Positions 35,774-45,085 are shown, counted from the first letter of the stretch. The stretch is 64,000 nt of DNA from Natronobacterium gregoryi SP2 (GCF_000230715.2 NC_019792.1:2418001-2482000); one strand, 5' to 3'. Notes: generated by a model not told the origin, from the sequence alone. A program made the numbers and translations.

Positions 35774-37149
35774 TGAGTACGAGAGAGGAGAAAGCCGAGG
35801 CAGGGGTCGTCGTCCCCGAGTTCGGCACGCGCGGAAAGGCCTGGATTGGTGTGCTCGTGCTGGCGATCGTCGTCGGCCTGGGCGCGTGGGCCTACCAGCT
35901 CAGTCAGGGGCTTGCAGTCACCGGGATGGACAACGTCTTCTCCTGGGGGCTGTACATCATGCTGTTTGTCCTCTTCATCGGCCTCTCGGCTGGTGGGTTG
36001 ATCATCTCGAGTGCGCCGAAGTTTTTCCACTCGGATCGGTACGCGACGCTGGCTCCGTTGGGAGTGTTGTTGAGCCTGGCGTGTATCGCTGTTGCCGGGT
36101 TGTTGCTCTTGCCCGATCTGGGTCGGCCGAGCCGAATAACTGGCTTTTTGACGTCGCCAGACTTCCGGTCGCCACTGGTGTGGGACTTCGGGATCGTCGT
36201 TCTCTACGGGCTGTTCAGCGCCGGTTATCTCTGGCTGCTGACGCGACGCGACCTCGCGAAGCTGGGGTCGCGGCTGGCGTTTGGCACCGAAGACACGGAA
36301 GACGGGCGCGAAAAAGACCGGAAACTGGCGTTCTGGGCTGCCGCGATAGCGATCCCGCTTGCGATCGCGCTGCACTCGGTGACGGGCTGGATCTTTGCGA
36401 CCCAGATCGGTCGTGGTGACTGGTTCAACCCACTGGTCGCGCCGATGTTCATCATGAAGGCACTGGTGTCGGGACTGGCGCTGTTGCTGGTGACGGCGAT
36501 CCTGATCGATCGGTTCACCCAGTATCGGCTGCCGAAAGAACTCGTTCCCGAGTTAGGGAAAGTGCTGGGCGTGTTCGTGGCAGTCCACGTCGTCTACTTG
36601 GTGGCAGCCGAACGACTGCCTCACGCGTGGGCGGCCGAGTTCGAGTTCTGGGCGATCACGAGCGCGTTCCTGGTGGGCGATACGTTCCACTTCTGGCTGT
36701 GGACGGTCGTCGGCGGGGCGATTCCGATCGTCCTGCTGGCGGTTCCGTCGCTGCGGCAGAAACTGTGGGCGGTGTTCACCGCGAGCGTGTTGGCGATCGT
36801 CGGCATCCTCTTCGAGGGCGTCTATCTCATCTTCACGGGGTATCAAGACCTGAACATCGCCGACGCACCGGGCGTGGCAAGCGGCACCGACTACGCCGGC
36901 ATCGGCTCGGACGTCTGGGTCACCGCCGGCAACTACACGCCGACGCTGATCGAACTGCTGGTGACGATCGGAATCGTCGCGATCGGAGCCCTGATCGTCA
37001 CGCTCGGGCTCCGATTCCTCCCGCTCCAGCCCGGCGGCGGCGAACCAGTTAGCGTCGGTTCGACCGAGCGAGCGACTGCTAATCCAGACGCAACCACCGC
37101 CACCGACGGCGGCCACGATGTCCCCGACGAGAAAACCCCACATAAGTAA
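35773..37149 (+). CDS. NrfD/PsrC-type membrane anchor subunit
   Basis: 458 residues with about ten hydrophobic helices, full length for the NrfD/PsrC family. These proteins oxidise menaquinol in the membrane and hand electrons to the FeS subunit. The family look is given by FSWGLYIMLFVLFIGLSAGG near residue 60, HSVTGWIFATQ near 205, and NPLVAPMFIMKALVSG near 220-235. The C-terminal 45 residues are polar. The start overlaps the FeS subunit stop (TGATG). It is the DmsC counterpart, although unrelated in sequence to E. coli DmsC. Confidence 0.88.
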   Translation: MSTREEKAEAGVVVPEFGTRGKAWIGVLVLAIVVGLGAWAYQLSQGLAVTGMDNVFSWGLYIMLFVLFIGLSAGGLIISSAPKFFHSDRYATLAPLGVLLSLACIAVAGLLLLPDLGRPSRITGFLTSPDFRSPLVWDFGIVVLYGLFSAGYLWLLTRRDLAKLGSRLAFGTEDTEDGREKDRKLAFWAAAIAIPLAIALHSVTGWIFATQIGRGDWFNPLVAPMFIMKALVSGLALLLVTAILIDRFTQYRLPKELVPELGKVLGVFVAVHVVYLVAAERLPHAWAAEFEFWAITSAFLVGDTFHFWLWTVVGGAIPIVLLAVPSLRQKLWAVFTASVLAIVGILFEGVYLIFTGYQDLNIADAPGVASGTDYAGIGSDVWVTAGNYTPTLIELLVTIGIVAIGALIVTLGLRFLPLQPGGGEPVSVGSTERATANPDATTATDGGHDVPDEKTPHK

Positions 37150-37366
37150 ATCCGTACTCCCCTCGACCGACGATCGAGAGCGAACCAAACTGGCCGAGGG
37201 GTACGCCGTGCTGGCGGAGTGCTGGCGACGGCCGACCGAAACTCTGCTCGAGGCGGCGGTGGCTGGAGAAGCGCCTGCCTGTCCGCCCTGCGCGAGCATC
37301 TCTCGCGACGTAGCGGCTGCCATCTTGAGGTCGCCGAAGGCAGTCGGCACGTGGTGGCGGACGTAG
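37118..37366 (+). pseudogene. Truncated TorD/DmsD-type chaperone
   Basis: The frame of 82 codons overlaps the NrfD gene by 32 bp. DDRERTKLAEGYAVLAECWRRP, then TETLLEAAVAGE, is the first helix region of TorD-family chaperones, which fold and load molybdoenzymes. The following residues (PACPPCASISRDVAAAILRS) do not resemble the family and the frame stops where about 120 more residues would be expected. No continuation is seen in the other frames, so the rest is deleted. A palindromic element lies about 50 bp after the stop. Confidence 0.6.
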
Positions 37367-37414
37367 CATAATCAGCACTGCCGATGAACGCACTTGTAGA
37401 GGTGACGGCGAGCG

Positions 37415-37494
37415 CGCCAGTGCTGTGCCGATGTCCCGGCGCGACCGTGAGCCCTTCTGGGGTCGCGACGGAACTGACTGACAGCAAACCGTAT
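37415..37494 (-). repeat. Palindromic element P, copy 4
   Basis: In reverse orientation: the right end reads GACTGACAGCAAACCGTAT and the inner arms are CCGGCGCGACC and GGTCGCGACGG. The left end (CAGTGCTGTGCCGATGTCCC) is partly degenerate. It lies downstream of the truncated TorD gene. Confidence 0.75.
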
Positions 37495-37670
37495 GAGACG
37501 CCCCAGTCGTCGCTCTCGTATACCGACCAAACGGTGTGCCGTGGCGCGTCGCCGTCCACCGTAAGTCACATTTGATTTCGAAGCATAACGGCTGCGTATA
37601 TTATTCGAGTTCGTGACAGTCCCGTCGACATCAAAAATGATTGATTAGTCCGGACAGCCAACGCGACGGT

Positions 37671-38012
37671 ATGGCAGACGTGGTCAGCGTCGACTTTCTG
37701 GACTGCGAGACGGTTCGGATCGAAGGCACGCCCGTGGACGTGATCCTCTCTGCGTTCTGGTGGGACGAGTCCCGGACCGTCGGAACGATTTCGGAACCGA
37801 TCGGCGGCGTCGACGGTCGACGGGTTGTCGCCGCTTCCGAGGCGTTCGGCGAGTTCGCTTACGGCCCGATCGTCAGCGAGGTCGAAGGGTTCGAACCGGG
37901 AACGCCGAGAATTCCAGGCAACGGCGACTGGTCGGTCTCGAACCCGGATCTCGAGGACTGTGTGGCCGCCGTTCGGGACCGGTACGATCTCCCGGCACCG
38001 TTCCCGACGTAG
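37671..38012 (+). CDS. Conserved-looking small soluble protein, function unknown
   Basis: 113 residues from ATG 37671 (MADVVSVDFLDCETVRIEG). Acidic, no membrane segment. The order of strands (VSVDFLDCETVRI, VDVILSAFWWDES, RVVAASEAF) suggests a small beta-rich domain. I do not recognise the family. Upstream, ATATTATTCG near 37595-37605 is AT-rich and may contain the promoter. An alternative start at 37641 adds ten residues with no support. Confidence 0.55.
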   Translation: MADVVSVDFLDCETVRIEGTPVDVILSAFWWDESRTVGTISEPIGGVDGRRVVAASEAFGEFAYGPIVSEVEGFEPGTPRIPGNGDWSVSNPDLEDCVAAVRDRYDLPAPFPT

Positions 38013-38217
38013 GACCAACGAGGGGACGGGGCCGACCGTCACGGACCAAAGCACGGCCTCGAGCGGGGTTCGCTACAACGTCTCGAGCCGGGTCGGCGAG
38101 TCTCTCGTCGTGTAACGACAGCGCACACCACGGGGAGATGTATCGATTCGAAACCGGTTCCGTCTGCCGCCTCGAGAAGGTCTTTTAACTGGACGTGACT
38201 ACGCCGATTCGATTCCC

Positions 38218-39729
38218 GTGGGACGGCGTTTTCCAAACCCGATTCGGCTCGCCATCCTCTGGATCGGGCTCGCGCTCGCGAAACTCGGTCTGATCGAGGC
38301 CGAGCGTGCACGCCGAACCACCGATCTCGCCTGGCCACGAGTCGTCACGGGTCTGGCCCGGATGTCGAAGAACGCAGTCGACGTTGCGATGGTCGGCATC
38401 GGCGTCGGTTCCGCTGCCATCGCCGGCGTCGGCTTCGCCACCCCGTTCTGGGGGCTCGCTTTCGCTCTCGGTGGCGGCGTCGCGGGCGGGACGATAGCGC
38501 TCGTTTCGCAGCGATACGGTGCCGAGGCGTTCGATCAACTCGGCCAGGCCATTCGCTCGAGCGCATTGCTGGTCGTCGGAATAACGTTGCCGATCACTGT
38601 GACGTTCTGGTACGTCCCGACGGAACTGATCTCGTTACTCAGCTCCAATCCCGAAGCGATCGAACCGGGGGCGACGTATCTCCAGATCGTCGGACTCGGC
38701 GTTCCCTTTGCTGGACTCAATCTCATTGGAAGCCGGACGTTCGTCGGGATGGACGACGCCTGGACGCCGATGGTCGTTCGTGCTGGCGGTGCCGTCGTCA
38801 ACATCGTCCTCAACGCCGCGTTGATCTTCGGACTCGGCATGGGCGTCTCCGGGGCGGCGATCGGGACGGTCCTCGCTAACGTCGCGGTGACGGCGACCTT
38901 CGCGGTCGGGCTGGTCGCAGGCTGGCTACCGGGTGCCGGGAAGTTCCCCGTCAGCGTCGATCCACTCGGGAGTTACCTCCACGAGTCGACGATCCGGGAC
39001 CTGACGGCGATCGGGCTCCCGGTGCTCGGAACGAAACTCGTCTGGACGGCCGCGGAGTTCCCGCTGCTCGCTATCGTCGACCTCTTTGGCCAGGACACCG
39101 TCTCGGCCTACGTCATCGCCCGCCGGATCTGGGGGTTGATGAACACGCCCGGCTGGGGCTTCGGACTCGCGGCCTCGAGTCTCGTCGGCCAGGAACTCGG
39201 TACCGGCGACGAGCGACGCGCCGAACGGTTCGGCACGGAGATCGTCCTGTTCGCTACTGCAGTCTACGCGGTCGGTGCCGTGATCGTCTTTGCGTTCGCC
39301 GAGCCGATCGTCCTCCTGTTTACCGACGACCCTGCCGAGCTCGCCGTCGGGACGACGGTGGCGCTCGTCCAGGTCGCCTGTTTCGCTATCCTCCTGAAAG
39401 GCGTCGCGACGGGGGCCTCGGGTGCGCTCAAGGCCAGTGGCGACACCAAGTGGCCGTTTTACAGCCAGTTGCTCGGCATGTTCGGACTCGCAATTCCGTT
39501 CGCCTATCTCGGTGCGGCCGGACTCACGCTCCCGTCGGCAACGGTTCCGGTCCTCGAGGTGACAGTTCCCGGCGTCTCGATCGCACCGATCGGTCTGCTA
39601 GGGCTGTATCTGGCTTTCCTCGCCGAAACGCTCGTTCCAGCGGTGATCAACTACTACCGGTTCTGGACCGGCCGCTGGAAGGAGATCAGTCGAGGCTACC
39701 GACCGGATGCAGCCCCCAGTGACGACTGA
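38218..39729 (+). CDS. MATE-family multidrug exporter
   Basis: 503 residues from a GTG start, twelve membrane helices in two related halves. The family pattern is clear: MVGIGVGSAAIAGVGFATPFW in the first half and AYVIARRIWGLMNTPGWGFG in the second. Such exporters move cationic or metabolic compounds out of the cell in exchange for Na+ or H+. The first 30 residues are a short amphipathic extension. The TGA stop at 39727-39729 is immediately followed by, and part of, the TGATACGG end of palindromic element 5a. Confidence 0.88.
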   Translation: MGRRFPNPIRLAILWIGLALAKLGLIEAERARRTTDLAWPRVVTGLARMSKNAVDVAMVGIGVGSAAIAGVGFATPFWGLAFALGGGVAGGTIALVSQRYGAEAFDQLGQAIRSSALLVVGITLPITVTFWYVPTELISLLSSNPEAIEPGATYLQIVGLGVPFAGLNLIGSRTFVGMDDAWTPMVVRAGGAVVNIVLNAALIFGLGMGVSGAAIGTVLANVAVTATFAVGLVAGWLPGAGKFPVSVDPLGSYLHESTIRDLTAIGLPVLGTKLVWTAAEFPLLAIVDLFGQDTVSAYVIARRIWGLMNTPGWGFGLAASSLVGQELGTGDERRAERFGTEIVLFATAVYAVGAVIVFAFAEPIVLLFTDDPAELAVGTTVALVQVACFAILLKGVATGASGALKASGDTKWPFYSQLLGMFGLAIPFAYLGAAGLTLPSATVPVLEVTVPGVSIAPIGLLGLYLAFLAETLVPAVINYYRFWTGRWKEISRGYRPDAAPSDD

Positions 39730-39809
39730 TACGGTTTGCTGTCCGTTAGTTTCGGCGCGACCGCAGTCGGGCTCGCGGTCGCGCCGGGACATCGTACAGC
39801 ATTCCGTAT
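39729..39809 (+). repeat. Palindromic element P, copy 5a
   Basis: The best-preserved copy, 81 bp: ATACGGTTTGCTGT pairs with ACAGCATTCCGTAT, and GGCGCGACCGC pairs perfectly with GCGGTCGCGCC. Begins on the last base of the MATE stop codon. Confidence 0.88.
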
Positions 39810-39812
39810 GAG

Positions 39813-39890
39813 ACGGTTTCCTGTAACGACCCTCGACGCAACCGCAAGACGCCCCCGGTTGCACCGCCGATGGCTTACAGCAGTCCGTCT
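39813..39890 (+). repeat. Palindromic element P, copy 5b
   Basis: Follows copy 5a after three bases (GAG). Ends ACGGTTTCCTGTAA and TTACAGCAGTCCGTCT; inner arms CGCAACCG and CGGTTGCACC. A second tandem pair like copies 3a and 3b. Confidence 0.8.
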
Positions 39891-39898
39891 GACGCCTC

Positions 39899-40290
39899 TT
39901 ATCTGCGGTCCGATTCGAACCACTCGACCGCGAAGTCCACGAGCGGTCGCTGTTCGAGACGCCTCGCTTCGCCGACGCCGACGGAACCCGTCGTGACTAC
40001 GTCGGCGTGGTCGCGCTCGAACGCGACTCCACACCTCGGGAAGTCCTCGTCGTCGATAGCGAGATCCACCCACTCGAGTCACTCGAGTCACTCGCGGTCG
40101 CCGTCGACGAACACCGCGCTGGCGTGGTCGGTCACCTCGAGGTCGATCGTTGCGCGATACTCGGCGAGGTGAACCGAGGTGTTCGTCGCGTGGCTCGTCT
40201 CCAGAAACAACACGTCGCTTGCGAGGTCGTGAAGTATCTCGGGGACAAGCCCCGAAGCACTCGCCCTGCCCAACCTGTAGCGTCGGACAT
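39899..40290 (-). pseudogene. Frameshifted small soluble protein gene
   Basis: On the minus strand a coding-like frame reads LVPEILHDLASDVLFLETSHATN and on to TDHASAVFVDGDRE, where a TGA occurs. Another frame continues SLEWVDLAIDDEDFPRCGVAF and VVTTGSVGVGEARRLEQRP, and ends EWFESDRR at a TAA (39899-39901). The break falls in the tandem CACTCGAGTCACTCGAGT around 40070-40090, which suggests slippage. The start is not clear; 40290 is approximate. The protein family is unknown to me. Confidence 0.5.
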
Positions 40291-40500
40291 CCAGCCGGGA
40301 GTGTTCGACGCCTCGCTGTGGTGGCAGTGTTTGCCGCTCTCGTTCTATTCGGTCTCGGTCACAGCCGTCGAGTCGCCACCGGCTCTGCTGGTGACGGCTC
40401 GTCGACGTCACCCGATACGCGTTCCAACCGAACGAGCACCGTCAGCGAGACGATGACGGGAATACAGCGTGAACGCGTACGGGTGCGTCGTGGGAGACCG

Positions 40501-41256
40501 TCAGTCCGCCGTCGGCTCGAGCGAGACGAACTCGAGTCCGTGTTCGACGAGCAACCGTTGTGCGCGGTCGGTGACCGACGGTGCGACCAGTATCCCGCGA
40601 ACCGTGGCATCGGCGTGGAGATCTCGCTCGAGTGCGTCGACGTACCGCCGGAGTTGACTCACGGCGTCGGGACCGACGCGGCGGCGCTTGAGTTCGACGA
40701 CGACTGCCCGTCCGGCCGAGTCCTCACCGTAGACATCGACCGCTCCCGCGGGCGTAACGCGCTCGGTCGCAAGCGGCGTAAAGCCGGATTCGAGCAGGTC
40801 TGGCTCGTCGAGGATGCGCTTTCGAAGGTCTTCCTCGGTGCCAGAGAGAGCGAGTTCTGTCTCGTCGGAACCCGAAAACGCAGCGACCTGAAAGACGTCC
40901 CGAAAGCCGACCAGCAGTCGTTCGTCGGGCGTCGAGCGAACGCTCTCGAGGACGAGCCGGTCACTGTTCTGGTTGCTCTCACACCACACCAAGTGCTCAC
41001 AGCCCGGCGGCTGCCAGTTGACCGGCTGCTGGCCCTCGTCAGTGTGGACCAGTGCCGTCCCGTCCGGTTTGAGCAGCACGTGTCTGTCTCCGATCCCGAG
41101 CCGACTCGAGGCTCGCCCCTCGTAATCGACCGAGCATCGACCGAAGATCGTCACGAGTGCGCCGCGGTCGATTCCGTCGACGATCGCGTCTCGAGCCGAC
41201 TCGAGGGATGGGTGCTCGAGGGTGTCGACGTGGGCGTCCCGTTCGGAGCGTGTCAC
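40501..41256 (-). CDS. nucS: Endonuclease NucS (EndoMS)
   Basis: 251 residues, full length. The N-terminal DNA-binding and dimer domain (about 1-125) includes ALVTIFGRCSVDYEGRASSR. The C-terminal nuclease domain shows the PD-(D/E)xK core GAVDVYGEDSAGRAVVVELKRRRVGPDAVSQL, with Asp, Glu and Lys of the active site. NucS cuts double-stranded DNA at mismatches or branched ends and is the mismatch-repair nuclease of many archaea. The end EFVSLEP is also typical. Start ATG 41256; it is divergent from the lipoprotein gene. Confidence 0.93.
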   Translation of the reverse strand: MTRSERDAHVDTLEHPSLESARDAIVDGIDRGALVTIFGRCSVDYEGRASSRLGIGDRHVLLKPDGTALVHTDEGQQPVNWQPPGCEHLVWCESNQNSDRLVLESVRSTPDERLLVGFRDVFQVAAFSGSDETELALSGTEEDLRKRILDEPDLLESGFTPLATERVTPAGAVDVYGEDSAGRAVVVELKRRRVGPDAVSQLRRYVDALERDLHADATVRGILVAPSVTDRAQRLLVEHGLEFVSLEPTAD

Positions 41257-41357
41257 TGGCGGTTCCTACCCCGTCGGGACCTAAAAGCGCCCCGTCACCG
41301 CTCGGTACGGCACAGGTTGCGAGCTTTTAACCGTTCCCGTCCCCGAGTCAGGAGCAA

Positions 41358-41921
41358 ATGGAGACGAATCCAAGTCGTCGCCGCCTCCTCCAGTTGGGCG
41401 GCGTCGGTGCGACCGCGTCGCTCGCAGGCTGCAGCCAGTTCGACCTCTCAGACGACGATGACGGTCCCGATGTCGACGGGGAAACCGAACTCGAGGTGGA
41501 CCGCGAGCCAGAGATCGATCCCGAAGACGGAATCACGGGCCTCGTCCAACCAGGTCCGGAAGAGATGCAAGACCTCGAGGCCGAGATCATGGCAGAGATC
41601 GAAGCCGGCGACCTCGAGCAGATGGAAGCACAGGACGAGTTCGAGCGCCGGCGAACCGAACTGACAGTCGAGCGTGCCGTCGCGTTCGAGTCGGAGATAG
41701 AAGCCGACGACGAACTATCGATCGAGGCAGGGATGGCCAACAGGGGGGCGTTCCTGCTTGCTGGCCCCGACGAGCGCCTGATGGACGAACTCCGTGACGG
41801 GGACGTGAGCGGTCTGGTCCCCGGCGAAGAGTACGGTCTCATGCTAGAACAGCAGCTCCAGGCCGAGGCCGCACCGACACCGGGGCAGGGAGCGGAACCG
41901 GACCCCGAAGACGAGGACTGA
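41358..41921 (+). CDS. Acidic Tat lipoprotein of unknown function
   Basis: 187 residues. The N-terminus SRRRLLQLGGVGATASLAGC is a twin-arginine signal ending in a lipobox, so the mature protein would be lipid-anchored at Cys25 outside the cell. The mature part is extremely acidic, with a Glu-rich helical region (about 60-110) that may form a coiled coil, and a Pro/Glu tail. No known domain. The TGA stop at 41919-41921 is directly followed by palindromic element 6. Confidence 0.7.
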   Translation: METNPSRRRLLQLGGVGATASLAGCSQFDLSDDDDGPDVDGETELEVDREPEIDPEDGITGLVQPGPEEMQDLEAEIMAEIEAGDLEQMEAQDEFERRRTELTVERAVAFESEIEADDELSIEAGMANRGAFLLAGPDERLMDELRDGDVSGLVPGEEYGLMLEQQLQAEAAPTPGQGAEPDPEDED

Positions 41922-41922
41922 G

Positions 41923-42000
41923 ACGGACTGCTGCCCCGATGTCCCGGTGCGACCGCAGGAGTGCTCGCGGTCGCGTCGGAACTGACTGACAGCAAACCGT
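41923..42000 (-). repeat. Palindromic element P, copy 6
   Basis: Reverse orientation: left end ACGGACTGCTG, right end TGACTGACAGCAAACCGT, inner arms GTGCGACCGC and GCGGTCGCGTC. Starts one base after the lipoprotein stop and ends 15 bp before the stop of the next, convergent gene. Confidence 0.8.
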
Positions 42001-42014
42001 CTGGGCGGTCACAC

Positions 42015-42497
42015 TCACTCGAGGGCGAACGGACTCTCGCGTTCGGTCCAGTTCCAGCCGGAAATACGTTCTTGAAACCCGGCAGCGAGTGCGGCCTCGA
42101 GGTCGTCTACTCCCGCGTTTTCGTCGGCATCGCCGTGGACCTGCAGGTCCGCGTAGTGGAAAGTCGCCTCGCCAAGCGTTCGCAACGGCTGCGTGCCGGC
42201 GATCGTCGCGGCCAGTTCGCGGCCAAGCAGTTCGTCGACGACGAACCCAGGGTAGTCTCCCTCGACGTCTACGCTCCGGAGGATGGCAGTCATCGCTGCG
42301 ACGTTGACTGCGAGGTCGCCGTCGGCGAAGACTACGTCTACTTCCGTGACGTACTGCTCTCGGGTCACGTGATCGACGTCGGTGTCGAACACCTCGCCCA
42401 AGTCGTCGCGGACGTCGTTGATTACGGGGACAATCCTGTCGGCACGGTCGACGATCCAGTCACGCTCTGTAGCGACGCGTTCTGGTGTAAACTTCAT
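42015..42497 (-). CDS. Small acidic protein, function unknown
   Basis: 160 residues from ATG 42497 (MKFTPERVATERDWIVDRAD); a longer frame to 42731 is rejected because its first 78 codons do not look like protein. Soluble and acidic. The first half (VIPVINDVRDDLGEVFD, REQYVTEVDVVFADGDLAVN) may be a regulatory or binding domain, but I recognise no family. Ends AGFQERISGWNWTERESPFALE. Divergent from the aCPSF1 gene with a 250-bp spacer. Confidence 0.6.
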   Translation of the reverse strand: MKFTPERVATERDWIVDRADRIVPVINDVRDDLGEVFDTDVDHVTREQYVTEVDVVFADGDLAVNVAAMTAILRSVDVEGDYPGFVVDELLGRELAATIAGTQPLRTLGEATFHYADLQVHGDADENAGVDDLEAALAAGFQERISGWNWTERESPFALE

Positions 42498-42748
42498 ACA
42501 ACGCCTACGGCATGTGTCACCCTGTGCTTTGCGAAGGCTTTTATACGAAGCGAAGAATAAGCTCGAGTAAGCGGGTTCTCCCTGGAATCTTCCCGCACGG
42601 ACCAGGAACCAGGATAACCGACCTGGGGGCGTCTTCGTCACGGCACTACACAGAATGACACGAGATACGAGACGTATTGCGTCATCCTCGACTCGAGCCG
42701 GACATCTGCTCCCGTCGGCGAGTTCACGCAAGCCACATTTGGCGACTT

Positions 42749-44683
42749 ATGAGCACTGTAGAGCAGCAACTTGACGATCTGGAAGCAGAGATCACGAGCG
42801 AGTTACCGAGTGACATCTCGGTTTCCTCGGTGAAATACGAAGGCCCTGAGTTGGTCGTCTACACGCGAGATCCGAAGAAGTTCGCCCAGCAGGGCGACCT
42901 GATCCGGAAACTCGCGAGCAAACTCCGAAAACGGATCACAGTCCGGCCCGACCCCAGTGTTCTTTCGCGGCCAGAACAGGCCCGCGAACAGATCATGGAC
43001 GTCATCCCAGACGAGGCCGGCGTCACCGACCTAGACTTCCACGCCGACACCGGCGAGGTCGTCATCGAGGCCGAGAAACCCGGTATGGTGATCGGTCGCC
43101 ACGGGTCGACGCTCCGAGATATCACGAAAGACGTGGGCTGGACACCCGAAGTCGTCCGCACGCCCCCGATCGAGTCCTCGACCGTCTCGAACGTCCGGAG
43201 TTTCCTCAAACAGGAACGCGACGACCGACGGGACATCCTAGAGAAGGTGGGGCGACAAATCCACCGCGAAGAGATGTCCGACGACGAGTACGTCCGCATC
43301 TCGACGCTGGGCTGCTGTCGCGAGGTCGGCCGCGCTGCGTTCATCCTCTCGACGCCCGAGACCCGAATTCTCATCGACTGTGGTGACAAGCCCGGTGCCG
43401 AAGGCGAGGTCCCGTACCTGCATGCCCCCGAGGCGTTCGGTGCCGGCCCCGAGACGATCGACGCAGTCGTACTGACTCACGCCCACCTCGATCACTCCGC
43501 CTTTATCCCACTGCTGTTCAAGTACGGCTACGACGGCCCGATCTACTGTACCGAACCCACGCGAGACCTGATGGGACTGCTGACACTCGACTATCTCGAC
43601 GTCGCCGCCAAGGAAGGTCGCACGCCACCGTACGACTCCGAGCAAGTTCGGGAAGCGATCAAACACTGCATCCCGCTCGAGTACGGCGACGTGACTGACA
43701 TCGCACCCGACGTCAAGCTTACCTTCCACAACGCCGGCCACATTCTCGGTTCGGCCGTCTCGCACTTCCACATCGGCGATGGCCTCTACAACGTCTGTTT
43801 CTCTGGCGACATCCACTACGAGGACACCCGCCTGTTCAACGGTGCCGTCAACGACTTCCCCCGGGTCGAGACGCTCGTCCTCGAGTCGACCTACGGCGGT
43901 CGCAACGACTACCAGACCGACCAGGAAGACTCCGAGGAGAAACTCAAGCGTGTCATCAACGAGGCCTACGAGCAAGACGGGAAGGTCCTCATTCCCGCGT
44001 TCGCCGTCGGGCGCTCACAGGAGATCATGCTCGTCATCGAGGAAGCGATGCGCGAGGGTGAGATTCCCTCGATGCCGGTCCACCTGGACGGGATGATCTG
44101 GGAGGCGACGGCGATCCACACGACCTACCCCGAGTACCTGCGGGACGAACTGCGCGACCGCATCTTCCACGAGGACGAGAACCCGTTCCTCGCCGAGGAG
44201 TTCAACCACATCGACGCCGGCGAAGAGGAACGGCAAGACGTCGCCGACGGCGGCCCCTGCATCATCCTCTCGACGTCCGGTATGGTCACCGGCGGCCCGA
44301 TCATGTCCTGGCTCTCTCACATCGGCCCCGATCCGGACTCGAAACTGGTCTTCGTCGGCTACCAGGCTCAGGGAACTCTCGGTCGCCGCATCCAGAACGG
44401 CTGGGACGAAATTCCGACCAGCGAAGTCGGAGCGATGGGCGGGAACAACGGCCGCGGCACTCTCCAATTGAACGTCGACGTCGAAACCGTCGACGGCTTC
44501 TCCGGCCACGCCGACCGTGCCGGCCTCGAAAACTTCGTGAAGACGATGAATCCCCGCCCCGAGAAGGTGCTCTGTGTTCACGGTGACGAACGCTCCACGC
44601 AGGATCTGTCCTCCGCGCTGTACCACGACTACAACATGCGGACGTTCGCGCCGAAGAACCTCGAGACGTTCCGGTTCCTCTAG
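42749..44683 (+). CDS. Archaeal CPSF1 ribonuclease / termination factor FttA
   Basis: 644 residues from ATG 42749 (MSTVEQQLDDLEAEITSELP). Two KH-type domains occupy the first 180 residues, the second with KPGMVIGRHGSTLRDIT. A metallo-beta-lactamase domain follows with the zinc motif THAHLDHSAF near residue 245, and the beta-CASP part has IPAFAVGRSQEIMLVIEE and SGMVTGGP. The last zinc ligands lie in CVHGDERSTQDL. The enzyme cleaves nascent RNA and drives termination of transcription in archaea. Its start is preceded by a long AT-poor leader. Confidence 0.94.
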   Translation: MSTVEQQLDDLEAEITSELPSDISVSSVKYEGPELVVYTRDPKKFAQQGDLIRKLASKLRKRITVRPDPSVLSRPEQAREQIMDVIPDEAGVTDLDFHADTGEVVIEAEKPGMVIGRHGSTLRDITKDVGWTPEVVRTPPIESSTVSNVRSFLKQERDDRRDILEKVGRQIHREEMSDDEYVRISTLGCCREVGRAAFILSTPETRILIDCGDKPGAEGEVPYLHAPEAFGAGPETIDAVVLTHAHLDHSAFIPLLFKYGYDGPIYCTEPTRDLMGLLTLDYLDVAAKEGRTPPYDSEQVREAIKHCIPLEYGDVTDIAPDVKLTFHNAGHILGSAVSHFHIGDGLYNVCFSGDIHYEDTRLFNGAVNDFPRVETLVLESTYGGRNDYQTDQEDSEEKLKRVINEAYEQDGKVLIPAFAVGRSQEIMLVIEEAMREGEIPSMPVHLDGMIWEATAIHTTYPEYLRDELRDRIFHEDENPFLAEEFNHIDAGEEERQDVADGGPCIILSTSGMVTGGPIMSWLSHIGPDPDSKLVFVGYQAQGTLGRRIQNGWDEIPTSEVGAMGGNNGRGTLQLNVDVETVDGFSGHADRAGLENFVKTMNPRPEKVLCVHGDERSTQDLSSALYHDYNMRTFAPKNLETFRFL

Positions 44684-44816
44684 GGCCGTCTCGCTCCGTC
44701 TCTGTCCGCCTCGAGCGTTCTCGCATTTCTGTCACTCCGCTCCGAACTGTCGTTGTCGACGGTGCGAGTCGACCGTGAGCCAGTCGTTTCCCGCCGGCAG
44801 CACCTTCCCACCAGCG

Positions 44817-44904
44817 CTAGTGGCGGGCCAAGCCTGCACTGATGGGTCGAATCTGGCGGTGTCGCTCGATTCGACCCGTCAGTCGACGGTTGGGACGGTA
44901 CTAG
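44817..44904 (+). repeat. CTAG-bounded element B, copy 4 (88 bp)
   Basis: Same length, ends and orientation as copy 1 at 31092-31179 with only about three substitutions, 13.7 kb away. Solitary here, in the spacer between aCPSF1 and the decayed ABC operon. CTAG on both sides is compatible with a duplicated 4-bp target. Confidence 0.88.
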
Positions 44905-45085
44905 TGGTGCCGTCGGGGTCGAGTGTCTGGTAGTCCTCGAGCAGCGCTCGTTCTCGACACTGTTCGACGCGTCGCCCGGCCGTCGCGGATCGACCTCGCA
45001 ACCGTCGGCTTGTCGTCTTTCGTCCTCGTCGCGTTCACAATCTCCACCGAGGGCTCGAGGATAGCAGCCACCGGTTGCGAGAGAG

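Noticed and set aside
40150-41664. Long plus-strand frame across nucS
   Set aside because: Mostly antisense to nucS. A hydrophobic stretch at its beginning (about 40310-40350) looks like a membrane helix but has no start codon or continuation that I can support.
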